Assembly (NCBI RefSeq): GCF_023016805.1
Contig: NZ_JALKCH010000004.1
Span: 62,001 to 126,000 of the forward strand
From: Ancylobacter crimeensis
Lineage (GTDB): Bacteria; Pseudomonadota; Alphaproteobacteria; Rhizobiales; Xanthobacteraceae
DNA: 64,000 bases
Direction: 5' to 3'
How positions within the stretch are numbered: position 1 is the stretch's first letter; each line of letters begins with the position of its first letter. The notes under the pieces were generated by a model that saw only the letters and a program-made list of their open reading frames with translations, had not been told where the DNA came from and ran no database searches. Positions 25,348 through 35,993 of the stretch are shown here, one piece after another. The position numbers and the translations under genes were made by a program.

Positions 25348-26608
25348 GGCTGACGCCCCGGTGGAGAATGGCGCGCACCATGCGCAGGCCGGGCCGTGGC
25401 TGTCCATCGTCGGCATCGGCGAGGATGGCGCGGCGGGCCTGCCTCCGGCCGCGCGGGCGGCGATCGAGGCCGCGGCGTTCGTCCATGGCGGGCGGCGGCA
25501 TCTCGCACTGGCACGGGACCTGATCCGTGGCGAAGTCTGTCCGTGGCCGAGCCCGTTCGAGGCGGGGGTCGCGGCGATTCTGGCGCGGCGCGGACAGGCG
25601 GTCTGCGTGCTCGCCTCAGGCGATCCATTCCTGCACGGGGTCGGCTCGGTGCTCGCGCGCCATGTGCCGGCGGCCGAGATGCGGGTGATCCCGGCGCCCT
25701 CCGCGTTCAGCCTCGCCGCCGCGCGACTGGGCTGGGCGCTGCCGGATATCTCCACCGTGTCGCTGCATGGCAAGGCGATCGAGCTGGTGCGCCCGCATCT
25801 CCATCCTGGCCGGCGCATCCTCGCGCTCACCTCGGATGGCGCCGGGCCCAGGGACATTGCGACGCTTCTGGTGGCGAGCGGCTTCGGCGGTTCGGCGCTG
25901 CATGTGCTGGAAGCGTTGGGCGGGGCGGACGAGCGCGTGCGGCGGGGCACGGCCTCCGGTTTCGCGCTGGCCGATGTCGGGCCGCTGAACGTGGTCGGCA
26001 TCGAGGTCGTGGCGGACGAGGCAGCGCGTCTCGTCGCCCTGACGCCGGGCCGGCCGGACGATCTTTATGAGCATGACGGCCAGCTCACCAAGCGCGAGAT
26101 CCGGGCGATGACGCTGGCGGCGCTGGCCCCGCGACGGGGCGAACTGCTCTGGGACATCGGTGCCGGAGCGGGTTCCATCGGCATTGAGTGGATGCTTGCC
26201 GATTCCTCGCTGCGCGCCATCGGCATCGAGGCGCAGGGGGAGCGCGCCGCGCGGGCCCGGCGCAATGCCGTCACGCTCGGCGTGCCGGGACTGATGATCG
26301 TGGAAGGAAAGGCGCCCGACGCCTTGGCCGGGCTTCCGCCACCGGACGCCATCTTCATCGGCGGCGGGGCCAGCGCGCCCGGCGTTCTTGAGGCGGCGGA
26401 AGCGGCGCTCGGCTTTGGCGGGCGGCTGGTGGTGAATGCGGTGACGCTGGAAACGGAAGCGTTGCTGCTTGCCCGCCATGCGGCGAAAGGCGGAGATCTC
26501 GTGCGCATCGCCGTCTCCCGCGCCGCGCCGGTCGCCGGCATGACCGGCTGGCGCCCGGCCATGCCGGTGACGCAGTGGAGCTGGGTGAAGCCGGGAGGCG
26601 CGACGTGA
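25346..26608 (+). CDS. cobL: Precorrin-6B C5,15-methyltransferase (decarboxylating) CobL
   Basis: This 420-residue fusion of CbiE-like and CbiT-like halves methylates C5 and C15 and decarboxylates C12. The N-terminal corrin methylase half has LSIVGIGEDGAAGLPPAAR, VCVLASGDPFLHGVGSV and PAPSAFSLAAARLGW. The C-terminal half (~225-420) has LTKREIRAMTLAAL and the SAM loop LLWDIGAGAGSIGIEW. GGAG at 25336-25339, 6 nt before ATG 25346, selects this start over an in-frame ATG 21 bases upstream. It is read divergently from cobK. Confidence 0.95.
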   Translation: MADAPVENGAHHAQAGPWLSIVGIGEDGAAGLPPAARAAIEAAAFVHGGRRHLALARDLIRGEVCPWPSPFEAGVAAILARRGQAVCVLASGDPFLHGVGSVLARHVPAAEMRVIPAPSAFSLAAARLGWALPDISTVSLHGKAIELVRPHLHPGRRILALTSDGAGPRDIATLLVASGFGGSALHVLEALGGADERVRRGTASGFALADVGPLNVVGIEVVADEAARLVALTPGRPDDLYEHDGQLTKREIRAMTLAALAPRRGELLWDIGAGAGSIGIEWMLADSSLRAIGIEAQGERAARARRNAVTLGVPGLMIVEGKAPDALAGLPPPDAIFIGGGASAPGVLEAAEAALGFGGRLVVNAVTLETEALLLARHAAKGGDLVRIAVSRAAPVAGMTGWRPAMPVTQWSWVKPGGAT

Positions 26609-26991
26609 TCGTCGCCGGTGTCGGCAGCCGTCGCGGGGTCACGGCGCAGGAGGTGCGCGCGGCGGTCGAGGGCGCGCTGCAGCGCTATGAGGTGAAGCTC
26701 GGCGAGGTCTCGCTGATGGCGACGCCCGCGCTCAAGGGCAGCGAGCCCGGCATCATGCGGGCGGCGCTCGATCTCGGCCTGCTGCTGGTCATGGTACCGC
26801 AGGCACAACTCGAGGCGGCGGGCGCCCGTGCGGTGACCCATTCCGAGCGGGTGGTGGCACTGATGGGCGTACCCTCCGTGGCGGAGGCGGCGGCGCTTGC
26901 CGCGGCTGGCCGACGCTCGACCCTGCTCGGTCCGCGCTTCGTTCTGGGTCCCGTGACCTGCGCGCTGGCCCGCGAGGGCAACCGTCCTTAA
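26605..26991 (+). CDS. cobE: CobE/CbiG C-terminal domain protein
   Basis: The 128-residue protein matches the CbiG C-terminal domain (CobE): [17 protein letters not shown] at the N-terminus, [17 protein letters not shown] and [17 protein letters not shown]. CobE is needed for the aerobic pathway, probably assisting or stabilising ring contraction rather than catalysing it. The start is GTG 26605, with GGGAGG at 26593-26598 6 nt upstream, overlapping the cobL stop by 4 bp. A 56-bp gap precedes cobM. Confidence 0.9.
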   Translation: MIVAGVGSRRGVTAQEVRAAVEGALQRYEVKLGEVSLMATPALKGSEPGIMRAALDLGLLLVMVPQAQLEAAGARAVTHSERVVALMGVPSVAEAAALAAAGRRSTLLGPRFVLGPVTCALAREGNRP

Positions 26992-27047
26992 AGGATTTAT
27001 CGTTCAGAGCCTTCCCGGCAGAAACGGGACGTGCTCGGGGAGCCGCC

Positions 27048-27806
27048 ATGACCGTGCATTTCATCGGCGCCGGGCCGGGCGCCGCCGATCTCATCACCCT
27101 GCGCGGGCGCGATCTGATCGCGCGCTGCCCCGTGTGCCTCTATGCCGGCTCGCTGGTGCCGACCGAGATGCTCGGCTGGTGCCCGCCCGGTGCCCGCATC
27201 GTCGATACCGCGCCGCTGTCGCTGGACGAGATCGAGGCCGAATATGTCGCCGCCGAAGCCGCCGGCCTGGACGTGGCACGGCTGCATTCGGGCGATCTTT
27301 CAATCTATTCGGCAGTGGCGGAGCAGATCCGGCGGCTGGAGGCGCGGGGCATACCCTATACGCTCACCCCCGGCGTGCCAGCCTTCGCCGCCGCTGCCGC
27401 CGTGCTTGGGCGCGAGCTTACCGTACCGGAAGTCGCGCAGAGCGTCGTACTGACACGCTTGTCGGGCCGCGCCTCCGCGATGCCGGCACGTGAGGAACTG
27501 GAAGTCTACGCGAAAACCGGCGCCACGCTGGTGCTCCACCTCGCCATCCATGCGGCCGAAGCGCTGGTGCAGCGGCTGTTGCCGGTGCTCGGTGCCGATT
27601 GTCCGGTTGCCGTGGTGGTGGAGGCGACGCGGCCCGGCGAGAGGATGATCGTCGGCACGCTGCGCGATATCCTCGGTCAACTCGCGCGCGATCCGGTGGA
27701 GCGCACAGCCCTGATCCTCGTGGGTCGCGCGCTCGGTGCGGAAGGCTTCCGCGAGAGCGCGCTTTACGACGCCGGCTACCAGCGCCGCTTCAGGGGCCGG
27801 TCATGA
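27048..27806 (+). CDS. cobM: Precorrin-4 C11-methyltransferase CobM
   Basis: The 252-residue corrin methylase makes precorrin-5. It has [74 protein letters not shown] and LVLHLAIH, in family order. GGGGAG lies just before the ATG. The ATGA overlap with cobB shows tight coupling. Confidence 0.96.
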   Translation: MTVHFIGAGPGAADLITLRGRDLIARCPVCLYAGSLVPTEMLGWCPPGARIVDTAPLSLDEIEAEYVAAEAAGLDVARLHSGDLSIYSAVAEQIRRLEARGIPYTLTPGVPAFAAAAAVLGRELTVPEVAQSVVLTRLSGRASAMPAREELEVYAKTGATLVLHLAIHAAEALVQRLLPVLGADCPVAVVVEATRPGERMIVGTLRDILGQLARDPVERTALILVGRALGAEGFRESALYDAGYQRRFRGRS

Positions 27807-29119
27807 GCGCCTCCGCCCTCATGATCGCCGCGCCGCGCTCCGGCTCCGGCAAGACCACGGTGACGCTCGGCCTCATAGCCGCCCTGCGCCGCAAGGGATT
27901 GCGCGTCGCCGCCGCCAAGTCGGGGCCGGACTATATCGACCCGGCCTTCCACGCCGCCGCGACCGGACGGGCCGGGCTGAACCTCGACTCCTACGCCATG
28001 GCGCCTTCACTCGTGGGCCATCTCGCCTCGGATGCGGCCGAGGGTGCCGACCTGCTGCTGGTCGAGGCTTCGATGGGGCTGTTCGACGGCATTGCCGGCG
28101 AGACGGGTCGTACCGGGGCGGGGGCGGATCTTGCCGGCGCGCTCGGCCTGCCGGTTCTGCTGGTGGTCGATGTGTCCGGGCAGTCGCAATCCGCCGCGGC
28201 GCTGGTGCGGGGCTTCGCGAGCCACGATCCCCGCGTGCGCATCGCGGGGGTTGTGCTCAACAGGGTGGCCAGCGAGCGCCACCGCATACAGGCGAGCGAG
28301 GCTATCGCCGCGCTCGGTATCCCTGTGCTGGCCGCACTGCCGCGCGAGGCGACGCTGGCATTGCCGGAGCGGCATCTCGGCCTCGTGCAGGCGCAGGAGC
28401 ATCCCGCACTCGCCGGCCATCTGGCGAGTCTGGCCGACTTCGTGGCGGCCCATGCCGATCTCGATGCCATCGCCGCACTCGGCACCCCGCTGCACGTTGC
28501 GGATGCGCCCCCGTCGGGCCCGGCGCTGCCGCCGCCCGGACAGGTGATCGCTCTCGCCCGCGATGCCGCGTTCAGCTTCATCTACGAGCATGTGCTGGAG
28601 GGCTGGCGTCGTGCCGGCGCGCGGATCGTGCCGTTCTCGCCACTCGCCGACGAGGCCCCGGATGCCGCGTGCGATGCGTGCTGGCTACCCGGGGGCTATC
28701 CCGAGCTGCACGGCGCAAGGCTGGCCGCGGCAACCCGGTTCGCAGAGGGCATGCGGCGCTTTGCCGAAACCCGTCCGGTGCATGGCGAGTGCGGCGGGTT
28801 CATGGTGCTGGGCACGGCCATCGAGGATGCGGAGGGCGTGCGCCATCCCATGCTCGGCCTGCTGGGCCATGTGACGAGCTTCGCTCGCCGCCGGCTCAAT
28901 CTCGGCTATCGCCGCGCCCGGCTTCTCGCGACCTCGCCGCTCGGGCCGGCGGGCGGGGTGGTTCGCGGACATGAATTCCACTACGCCACCGTGACCGATA
29001 AAGGGGCGGACCAGCCCCTCGTCGCGCTGGCGGACGGCACGGGGCGTGACCTCGGGCCAAGCGGTGGCCGGCGCGGACGGGTTTCGGGAAGTTTCTTTCA
29101 CGCCATTGCAGGAGAGTGA
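27803..29119 (+). CDS. cobB: Hydrogenobyrinic acid a,c-diamide synthase CobB
   Basis: The 438-residue glutamine amidotransferase amidates side chains a and c before cobalt insertion. The ATP domain has [17 protein letters not shown] and [15 protein letters not shown]. The amidotransferase domain (~230-438) has [13 protein letters not shown], the nucleophile Cys in [10 protein letters not shown] and RGHEFHYA. It overlaps cobM by four bases and is the last cob gene of the plus operon. Confidence 0.96.
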   Translation: MSASALMIAAPRSGSGKTTVTLGLIAALRRKGLRVAAAKSGPDYIDPAFHAAATGRAGLNLDSYAMAPSLVGHLASDAAEGADLLLVEASMGLFDGIAGETGRTGAGADLAGALGLPVLLVVDVSGQSQSAAALVRGFASHDPRVRIAGVVLNRVASERHRIQASEAIAALGIPVLAALPREATLALPERHLGLVQAQEHPALAGHLASLADFVAAHADLDAIAALGTPLHVADAPPSGPALPPPGQVIALARDAAFSFIYEHVLEGWRRAGARIVPFSPLADEAPDAACDACWLPGGYPELHGARLAAATRFAEGMRRFAETRPVHGECGGFMVLGTAIEDAEGVRHPMLGLLGHVTSFARRRLNLGYRRARLLATSPLGPAGGVVRGHEFHYATVTDKGADQPLVALADGTGRDLGPSGGRRGRVSGSFFHAIAGE

Positions 29120-29122
29120 GCG

Positions 29123-29500
29123 ATGAACGCTCTGCGCCGCCTTCTTGTCGGGCTCGCGGGACTTTACGGCGCCGCCGGCGTGGCGCTGTCCGCGGCTGCC
29201 GCCCACATGGCGGTCGATGCCAGCCTTGCGACGGCCGCACAATTCCTGCTGTTCGGCGCGCTCTCCCTGCTCGGCATCACGGCGTTCGCCGTGGCGGGCG
29301 GGCCGGGCTGGTCCTTCGCGGAGGTCGGCGGGGCGATGATCGCCCTCGGCACGGCTCTGTTCAGCGGCGCGATCGCCATGCGCATCCTCGTCGGCCTCGT
29401 GCTGTTCCCGATGGCGGCGCCGACCGGGGGCACGCTGACGATCGCCGGCTGGCTGGTAGTAGCCCTTGCGGCCTTCGAGCGGCGCGCGCGACCGACATGA
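29123..29500 (+). CDS. DUF423 membrane protein
   Basis: The product is 125 residues with four hydrophobic segments and the DUF423 landmarks AAAAHMAVDASL, FLLFGALSLLGITAF, GTALFSGAIAMRIL and PTGGTLTIAGWLVVA. The family (YgdD-like) spans the membrane and has no assigned biochemical role. GGAG lies 8 nt before ATG 29123, only 3 bp after cobB, so it may ride on the cobalamin operon transcript, though no link to B12 is known. Confidence 0.88.
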   Translation: MNALRRLLVGLAGLYGAAGVALSAAAAHMAVDASLATAAQFLLFGALSLLGITAFAVAGGPGWSFAEVGGAMIALGTALFSGAIAMRILVGLVLFPMAAPTGGTLTIAGWLVVALAAFERRARPT

Positions 29501-29622
29501 AGATGAGCTTCGTCTGACGTGAAGCGGTCAAGGTGGGCAGCGATGATGCCGGACGCCGTGGCCGTGAAAGCGCCGGTGAAGGGGAAAGCGTCGGCGGGTC
29601 ACGAAACTGGCCAAAACGTTGC

Positions 29623-29676
29623 ATGATGTGAATGAACGTCGCTGGCACATCATCGCCCCCCGGGCGGTATGATGTG
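29623..29676. promoter_or_regulatory. Three evenly spaced ATGATGTG octamers before glgP
   Basis: ATGATGTG occurs at 29623-29630, inverted (CACATCAT) at 29646-29653, and again at 29669-29676. Start-to-start spacing is exactly 23 bp both times, about two DNA helical turns. The last copy ends 34 bp before the glgP start codon. This looks like an operator array for a repeated DNA-binding protein. The regulator is unknown. Confidence 0.45.
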
Positions 29677-29710
29677 TCGCGGTGAAGGCAGTTGGGAGCA
29701 CAGGCGGGAT

Positions 29711-32212
29711 ATGACGATGGAAGTCGACGCGAACACGCTCGAAAAGGGCGGAGCGGCATCGGTGATGCCAAGCCCGGCCAGCGACGATGTTGCCCGGTTC
29801 CGCGCGGCGGTGATCGCGAAGCTGACCTATGCGGTGGGCAAGAATCCGGCCGCGGCAAGCGATCGCGACTGGTTTCTCGCCACGGCGTTCGCCACCCGCG
29901 ACCGCATTGTCGACCGCTGGATCACCTCGACCCGACAGACCTATTCGGAGGGACGCAAGCGCGTCTACTATCTCTCCCTCGAATTCCTGATCGGCCGGCT
30001 GCTGTTCGATGCGCTGACCAATCTCGAGCTTCTGGACACGGTGCGCCATGCGCTCGGCGATCTCGGCGTCGATCTGGACCGGCTGCGGCAGGTCGAGCCC
30101 GACGCCGCGCTCGGCAATGGCGGTCTCGGCCGGCTCGCCGCCTGTTTCATGGACAGTATGGCCACGCTGTCCATCGCCGCCTATGGCTACGGCATCCGCT
30201 ACGACCACGGCCTGTTCCGGCAGGTGATCAAGAATGGCTGGCAGCAGGAATATCCCGAGGAGTGGCTTTCCTTCGGCAATCCGTGGGAATTCGAACGTCC
30301 CGAGGTCTTCTACGATGTCGGGTTCGGCGGCTCGGTCGAGGCGGTTCCGCTGTCCAACGACCGCAAGAAGCATGTCTGGCATCCGGGGGAGCGGGTCGAG
30401 GCGGTGGCCTACGACACCCCGATCTGCGGCTGGCGCGGACGCCATGTGAACACGCTGCGTCTGTGGTCCGCGCGTGCGGCCGATCCGCTGCGGCTCGATG
30501 CCTTCAACCAGGGCGACCATGTCGGTGCGCTGGCCGATCAGGTGCGCGCCGAGGCGATCTCCAAGGTGCTCTATCCGAGCGATGCCACCCCGGCGGGCCA
30601 GGAATTGCGGCTGCGGCAGGAATATTTCTTCACCTGCGCCTCGCTGCACGACCTGATGCGCCGGCACATTGACAGCTTCGGCGATGTCCGCTCTCTGCCC
30701 GACAAGGTCGCGATCCAGCTCAACGACACCCATCCCGCCATCGCGGTGGCGGAGTTGATGCGCGTTCTGGTGGACGAGCATGACCTGGAATGGGACGAGG
30801 CGTGGGACATCACCCGCCGCACCATCTCCTACACCAACCACACATTGCTGCCCGAGGCACTGGAGACATGGCCTGTTCCGCTGATGGAACGGCTGCTGCC
30901 GCGCCATATGCAGATCATCTATCTGCTCAACGCCGTGCATCTGGGCGAGGTGCGCGCGAAGTTCCCCGACGACGACGCGCTGTTGTCATCCGTCTCGCTG
31001 ATCGAGGAAGGGGGCGGGCGCCGGGTGCGGATGGGCAATCTCGCCTTCCTCGGCTCGCACAGCATCAACGGCGTCGCGGCGCTGCACAGCGAACTCATGA
31101 AGACGACCGTCTTCAAGGATTTCTACCGCCTCTATCCGGAGCGGATGAACAACAAGACCAACGGCATCACCTTCCGCCGCTGGTTGATCGAGGCCAATCC
31201 CGGCCTTACCCGACTGCTGGCCGAGACGTGCGGTCCGGGCGTGCTCGACGATCCGACCCTGCTCGAAAAACTCGTCCCCATGGCCGAAGATCGCTCGCTG
31301 CACGAGCGTCTCGCCGCGGTGCGCCGGCAGAACAAGGTCGCGCTCGCCCGGCTCATCCGCGATCGCATGGAGATCAAGGTCAATCCCGGTGCGTTGTTCG
31401 ACGTTCAGATCAAGCGCATCCACGAATATAAGCGGCAGCTTCTCAATATTCTGGAGACCATCGCGCTTTATGAGGCGATGCGCGCCAATCCGGCGAAGAA
31501 CTGGGCGCCACGGGTGAAGATATTCTCCGGAAAAGCAGCGGCGAGCTACCATCAGGCCAAGCTCATCATCAAATTGGCAAATGATGTGGCGCGAGTGGTG
31601 AACGATGATCCGACGGTGAAGGATCTCCTGAAGGTGGTGTTCTTGCCGAATTACAATGTGAGCCTCGCCGAGGCGATCATTCCGGCGGCGGACCTCTCCG
31701 AACAGATTTCCACGGCCGGCATGGAGGCATCCGGCACCGGCAACATGAAGATGGCGCTCAACGGCGCACTGACCATCGGCACGCTCGACGGCGCCAATGT
31801 CGAGATCAAGGAACATGTGGGCGACGCCAATATCTTCATCTTCGGCCTCACCGCCGACGAGGTGGAGGAACGCCGTCGTACCGGCATCGACGAGGCCGGT
31901 TCGATCGCCCGCTCCCCGCATCTCGGCGAGGTGCTGGACGCGGTCGAGTCCGGCGTGTTCTCGCCCGATGAGCGGGACCGTTTCCGGCCGCTGACCGACG
32001 CGCTGCGCTACCACGACTATTTTCTCGTGACGTCGGATTTCGACGCTTACTGGGACGCCCAGCGCGCGGTCGATGCGCGCTGGAACAAGAAGGATGCGTG
32101 GTGGACGTCCAGCATCATCAACACCGCGAACATGGCGTGGTTCTCCTCCGACCGCACCATCTCCGAATATGCCAAGGACATCTGGGACGTGCCGGTCAAG
32201 CCGGTGCGCTGA
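29711..32212 (+). CDS. glgP: Glycogen phosphorylase GlgP
   Basis: The 833-residue GT35 enzyme releases glucose-1-phosphate from glycogen. Conserved blocks are YYLSLEFLIGRLL, GNGGLGRLAACFMDS, GYGIRYDHGLFRQ, QLNDTHPAIAVAELMR, YTNHTLLPEALE, RIHEYKRQLLNIL and the pyridoxal-phosphate site EASGTGNMKMALNG (Lys near residue 680). ATG 29711 is chosen because the frame upstream (ATG 29669) lies inside an octamer repeat and is not conserved. It is the first gene of glgP-B-C-A-XmalQ. Confidence 0.96.
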   Translation: MTMEVDANTLEKGGAASVMPSPASDDVARFRAAVIAKLTYAVGKNPAAASDRDWFLATAFATRDRIVDRWITSTRQTYSEGRKRVYYLSLEFLIGRLLFDALTNLELLDTVRHALGDLGVDLDRLRQVEPDAALGNGGLGRLAACFMDSMATLSIAAYGYGIRYDHGLFRQVIKNGWQQEYPEEWLSFGNPWEFERPEVFYDVGFGGSVEAVPLSNDRKKHVWHPGERVEAVAYDTPICGWRGRHVNTLRLWSARAADPLRLDAFNQGDHVGALADQVRAEAISKVLYPSDATPAGQELRLRQEYFFTCASLHDLMRRHIDSFGDVRSLPDKVAIQLNDTHPAIAVAELMRVLVDEHDLEWDEAWDITRRTISYTNHTLLPEALETWPVPLMERLLPRHMQIIYLLNAVHLGEVRAKFPDDDALLSSVSLIEEGGGRRVRMGNLAFLGSHSINGVAALHSELMKTTVFKDFYRLYPERMNNKTNGITFRRWLIEANPGLTRLLAETCGPGVLDDPTLLEKLVPMAEDRSLHERLAAVRRQNKVALARLIRDRMEIKVNPGALFDVQIKRIHEYKRQLLNILETIALYEAMRANPAKNWAPRVKIFSGKAAASYHQAKLIIKLANDVARVVNDDPTVKDLLKVVFLPNYNVSLAEAIIPAADLSEQISTAGMEASGTGNMKMALNGALTIGTLDGANVEIKEHVGDANIFIFGLTADEVEERRRTGIDEAGSIARSPHLGEVLDAVESGVFSPDERDRFRPLTDALRYHDYFLVTSDFDAYWDAQRAVDARWNKKDAWWTSSIINTANMAWFSSDRTISEYAKDIWDVPVKPVR

Positions 32213-32231
32213 AGCCTGCATGTTCCTGACG

Positions 32232-32254
32232 GGCGGCCCGCGAGCCGGGCCGCC
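32232..32254 (+). terminator. GC hairpin after glgP
   Basis: GGCGGCCC (32232-32239) pairs perfectly with GGGCCGCC (32247-32254) across a 7-nt loop, 19 nt beyond the glgP stop. No T run follows, so it could be a weak terminator or an mRNA-stabilising hairpin separating glgP from glgBCA. The remaining ~217 bp before glgB shows nothing clear. Confidence 0.35.
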
Positions 32255-32471
32255 TCCCGCTTCCATACGCGCTTTTCCCTCACGCCCCGACACGCCCGGC
32301 GGACACGGACGTGCACGGTTTTGCACGTTCAGCGGGTGGCGATAGGCTTTTCGTCACGGGAGGTGTGATAGTGGCTTGTGACGCGCGCGATTTGGGGCAA
32401 AGCTGCGCGGAACTTTGGGTGCTTCGCCGGACTTGATGGGCGTCTTCAGGGCGCGGGAAAGGTCGACGATT

Positions 32472-34703
32472 ATGTGCGCGTGGCAGGCGCCAGACCGGGA
32501 GGTCGACGCGCTGGTTGGGGTTCGCCATCCGGATCCCTTTGCCTTGCTCGGTCCCCATGAGACCCCGCAAGGCGTCGTGCTTCGCGCCTTCGTGCCCGAC
32601 GCGGAAACGCTTGAGGCGGTAGAGCCGGACGGGACCCCTATCGCACCCATGCAGGCGCGGCATTCCGGCTTCTTCGAAGCGCTCATGCCCGGACGCCCGA
32701 CCTGGGCGCGCTACCGCCTCAAAGCCACCAATGCCGGCGGAACATGGACCTTCGACGATCCTTATTCCTTTGGCCCTGTGCTCGGGCCGATGGACGATTA
32801 TCTGCTCGTCGAGGGTACGCATCGCCAGCTCTATGAGCGGCTCGGCGCCCATATCGGCCCACATGAGGGTGTCGACGGCGTCGCTTTCGCGGTGTGGGCG
32901 CCTAATGCCTCCCGCGTCTCGGTGGTTGGCGATTTCAACCGCTGGGACGGCCGGCTGCACCAGATGCGCAAGCGCGTCGACAGCGGTCTGTGGGAAATTT
33001 TTGCGCCCGGTATCGGAGCGGATGCGATCTACAAGTTCGAGATCGTCTCCGCGGACGGGCGTCTTCTGCCGCTGAAAGCCGACCCCTTCGGCCAGCGCGG
33101 CGAGTTCCGCCCGGCCACCGGCTCCGTGGTGGCGAGCGCCGAGCCCTTTCACTGGACCGACGAGGATTTTCTCGCCCGCCGCGCCAACGCCGATCCGCGG
33201 CGCGAGCCGATGTCGATCTATGAGGTCCATCTCGGCTCGTGGCGGCGGGGAGAGGGCGACCGATTCCTGAGTTATGACGAGCTCGCCGAGCAGCTGATCC
33301 CCTATGTGCACTGGCTCGGCTTCACCCATATCGAACTGTTGCCGATTTCCGAGCATCCGCTGGACCAGTCATGGGGCTATCAGCCGATCGGGCTGTTCGC
33401 ACCCACCAGCCGGTTCGGCGACCCGGAGGGCTTCGCCCGCTTCGTCGACGCCGCGCATGAAGCGGGCATCGGCGTGATCCTCGACTGGGTGCCGGCGCAT
33501 TTCCCGACCGACATCCATGGCCTCTCTCATTTCGACGGTGGCCCGCTTTACGAGCATGCCGACCCGCGCCGCGGCTTCCATCCTGAATGGAACACGGCGA
33601 TCTACGATTTCGGCCGACGCGAGGTCTCGAACTTCCTCACCGCGAGCGCGCTCTATTGGCTCGATCGTTTCCATATCGACGGCCTGCGCGTCGATGCGGT
33701 CGCTTCCATGCTCTATCTCGATTATGCGCGCGGCGAAGGCCAGTGGGCGCCAAATCCGGATGGCTCGAACGACAACAAGGATGCGGTGCAGTTCCTGCGC
33801 TACGCGAATGAGACGATCTACGCCCTCAACCCCGGGGCGAGCGTGATCGCGGAGGAATCTACCTCATGGGACGGCGTCAGCCGGCCAGTGAGCCATGGCG
33901 GCCTCGGCTTCGGCTTCAAGTGGAACATGGGGTGGATGCACGACACGCTGGATTACCTCTCGCTCGATCCGGTGTATCGCCGCTGGCACCACGACAAGAT
34001 CACCTTCGGCCTGGCCTATGCCTTTTCCGAGAATTTCGTGCTCCCGCTCTCCCATGACGAGGTGGTGCACGGCAAAGGCACCGTGCTCTCGCGCATGGGC
34101 GGTGATGACTGGCAGAAATTCGCGACGGTACGGGCCTATTACGGGATGATGTGGGCCCATCCTGGCAAGAAGCTGCTCTTCATGGGCCAGGAATTCGCCC
34201 AGCGCCGGGAATGGAGCGAGGCCCGTTCGCTGGACTGGCATCTGGTCTGGGATGGCTCGCTGCATCAAGGCGTGCAGCGTGTGGTGCGCGACATCAATGC
34301 GCTCTACCGCGCCGTTCCCGCCCTTCATGCCCGCGACTGCGAGGGCGACGGTTTCCGCTGGATCGTGGTCGACGACCGCGATCAGGCTGTCTTCGCCTGG
34401 ATGCGCGAAGACGGGGAGGGCGGGCCGCCGGTGGTGATGATCGTCAACTTCACGCCGGTCCCGCGCTCGGCCTATCGCCTCGGCCTGCCGCGCTCCGGTT
34501 ATTGGAAGGAGGTGCTGAATACCGATGCCAGTTGCTATGGCGGCTCGGGAACGGGCAATCTGGGTGGCGTCTTCGCCGATCATCAGCCGGCCCACGGCCA
34601 GCCGGCAAGCGCGGAGATCGCACTGCCACCGCTTGCGTGCCTTTATTTCAAATGGGAACCGGATGAGCGCGAAGGCGTGAACCTGGAACGGACAATTACT
34701 TAA
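32472..34703 (+). CDS. glgB: 1,4-alpha-glucan branching enzyme GlgB
   Basis: The 743-residue GH13 enzyme forms alpha-1,6 branches. An N-terminal region beginning [19 protein letters not shown] leads to a CBM48 domain ([16 protein letters not shown]), the catalytic barrel with nucleophile Asp in [15 protein letters not shown], acid Glu in VIAEESTSW, transition-state Asp in [11 protein letters not shown], and a C-terminal beta domain. MCAWQAP at 32472 matches the family start, and an in-frame ATG at 32436 is less likely. Confidence 0.96.
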   Translation: MCAWQAPDREVDALVGVRHPDPFALLGPHETPQGVVLRAFVPDAETLEAVEPDGTPIAPMQARHSGFFEALMPGRPTWARYRLKATNAGGTWTFDDPYSFGPVLGPMDDYLLVEGTHRQLYERLGAHIGPHEGVDGVAFAVWAPNASRVSVVGDFNRWDGRLHQMRKRVDSGLWEIFAPGIGADAIYKFEIVSADGRLLPLKADPFGQRGEFRPATGSVVASAEPFHWTDEDFLARRANADPRREPMSIYEVHLGSWRRGEGDRFLSYDELAEQLIPYVHWLGFTHIELLPISEHPLDQSWGYQPIGLFAPTSRFGDPEGFARFVDAAHEAGIGVILDWVPAHFPTDIHGLSHFDGGPLYEHADPRRGFHPEWNTAIYDFGRREVSNFLTASALYWLDRFHIDGLRVDAVASMLYLDYARGEGQWAPNPDGSNDNKDAVQFLRYANETIYALNPGASVIAEESTSWDGVSRPVSHGGLGFGFKWNMGWMHDTLDYLSLDPVYRRWHHDKITFGLAYAFSENFVLPLSHDEVVHGKGTVLSRMGGDDWQKFATVRAYYGMMWAHPGKKLLFMGQEFAQRREWSEARSLDWHLVWDGSLHQGVQRVVRDINALYRAVPALHARDCEGDGFRWIVVDDRDQAVFAWMREDGEGGPPVVMIVNFTPVPRSAYRLGLPRSGYWKEVLNTDASCYGGSGTGNLGGVFADHQPAHGQPASAEIALPPLACLYFKWEPDEREGVNLERTIT

Positions 34704-34717
34704 GGGAGACGCGCTGC

Positions 34718-35986
34718 ATGGAACGGCCGGCGCCAGTGAATGCCCCCATCGCCCGCTCGGCAATGGCCTATGTGCTCGCAGGCGGCCGAGGTAGCCGTCT
34801 GCTGGAGCTGACCGATCGCCGGGCGAAACCGGCGGTGTATTTCGGCGGCAAGTCGCGCATCATCGACTTCACGCTGTCGAATGCGCTCAATTCCGGCATC
34901 CGCCGCATCAGCGTGGCGACCCAGTATCAGGCGCACAGCCTCATCCGGCACCTGCAGCGCGGATGGAACTTCTTCCGCCATGAGCGCAATGAGAGCTTCG
35001 ACATCCTTCCCGCCAGCCAGCGCGTGTCGGAAACGATGTGGTATCTCGGAACGGCCGACGCGGTGTATCAGAACCTCGACATCATTGAGGGTTACGAGCC
35101 GAAATACATCATCGTCCTGGCGGGTGACCACGTCTACAAGCAGGACTACGAGATCATGCTGCAGCAGCATGTCGACCAGGCCGCCGATGTGACCGTTGGC
35201 TGCCTGGAGGTGCCGCGCGGCGAGGCGAGCGCCTTCGGCGTGATGCATGTGGACGAGGAAGACCGCATCCTGTCCTTTCTCGAAAAGCCGAAGAACCCGC
35301 CGCCCATGCCCGGCAACCCGGACAGGTCGCTGGCGAGCATGGGCATCTATGTCTTCGAGACCAAGTTCCTGATCGATCAGCTTCGGCGGGATGCGGCGGA
35401 CCCTCATTCGTCCCACGATTTCGGCAAGGACATCATTCCCTACATCGTGAAGCACGGCTCGGCGCGAGCCCATCATTTCTCGCGCTCCTGCGTGCGCTCC
35501 GGCTCGGAGCTGACGCCCTACTGGCGTGACGTGGGAACGGTGGATGCCTATTGGGAGGCCAATGTCGACCTCACCGAGGTGGTCCCGGAACTCGACCTCT
35601 ACGACCGCGACTGGCCGATCTGGACCTATGGAGAGATCACGCCGCCGGCCAAGTTCGTGCATGATGTCGAAGGTCGGCGCGGCGAGGCATTGCAATCCCT
35701 CGTTTCAGGCGGGTGCATCATCTCGGGTTCGCAGCTTCGGCGCTCCCTCCTGTTCACGGGCGTGCACATCCACTCCTTCGGCGCCATCGAGGGCGGCGTC
35801 ATCCTGCCTTACGCCCGGATCGGGCGTTCGGTGCGGCTGCGCAATGTCGTCATCGACGCCGGTGTGCAGATCCCGGACGGGCTGGTGGTCGGCGAGGACC
35901 CGGATCTCGACGCCCGGCGGTTCCGTCGTACCGAAAAAGGGGTGTGCCTCATCACCCAGCCCATGATCGACGCCCTGCAGAAGTGA
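34718..35986 (+). CDS. glgC: Glucose-1-phosphate adenylyltransferase GlgC
   Basis: The 422-residue ADP-glucose pyrophosphorylase catalyses the committed step of glycogen synthesis. It has the nucleotidyltransferase loop [19 protein letters not shown] (~residues 20-38), [20 protein letters not shown], the sugar-phosphate site [13 protein letters not shown] and [13 protein letters not shown], and a C-terminal left-handed helix with hexapeptide repeats ([12 protein letters not shown]...). GGGAG precedes the ATG. It follows glgB by 14 bp. Confidence 0.97.
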   Translation: MERPAPVNAPIARSAMAYVLAGGRGSRLLELTDRRAKPAVYFGGKSRIIDFTLSNALNSGIRRISVATQYQAHSLIRHLQRGWNFFRHERNESFDILPASQRVSETMWYLGTADAVYQNLDIIEGYEPKYIIVLAGDHVYKQDYEIMLQQHVDQAADVTVGCLEVPRGEASAFGVMHVDEEDRILSFLEKPKNPPPMPGNPDRSLASMGIYVFETKFLIDQLRRDAADPHSSHDFGKDIIPYIVKHGSARAHHFSRSCVRSGSELTPYWRDVGTVDAYWEANVDLTEVVPELDLYDRDWPIWTYGEITPPAKFVHDVEGRRGEALQSLVSGGCIISGSQLRRSLLFTGVHIHSFGAIEGGVILPYARIGRSVRLRNVVIDAGVQIPDGLVVGEDPDLDARRFRRTEKGVCLITQPMIDALQK

Positions 35987-35993
35987 GTGGGTG

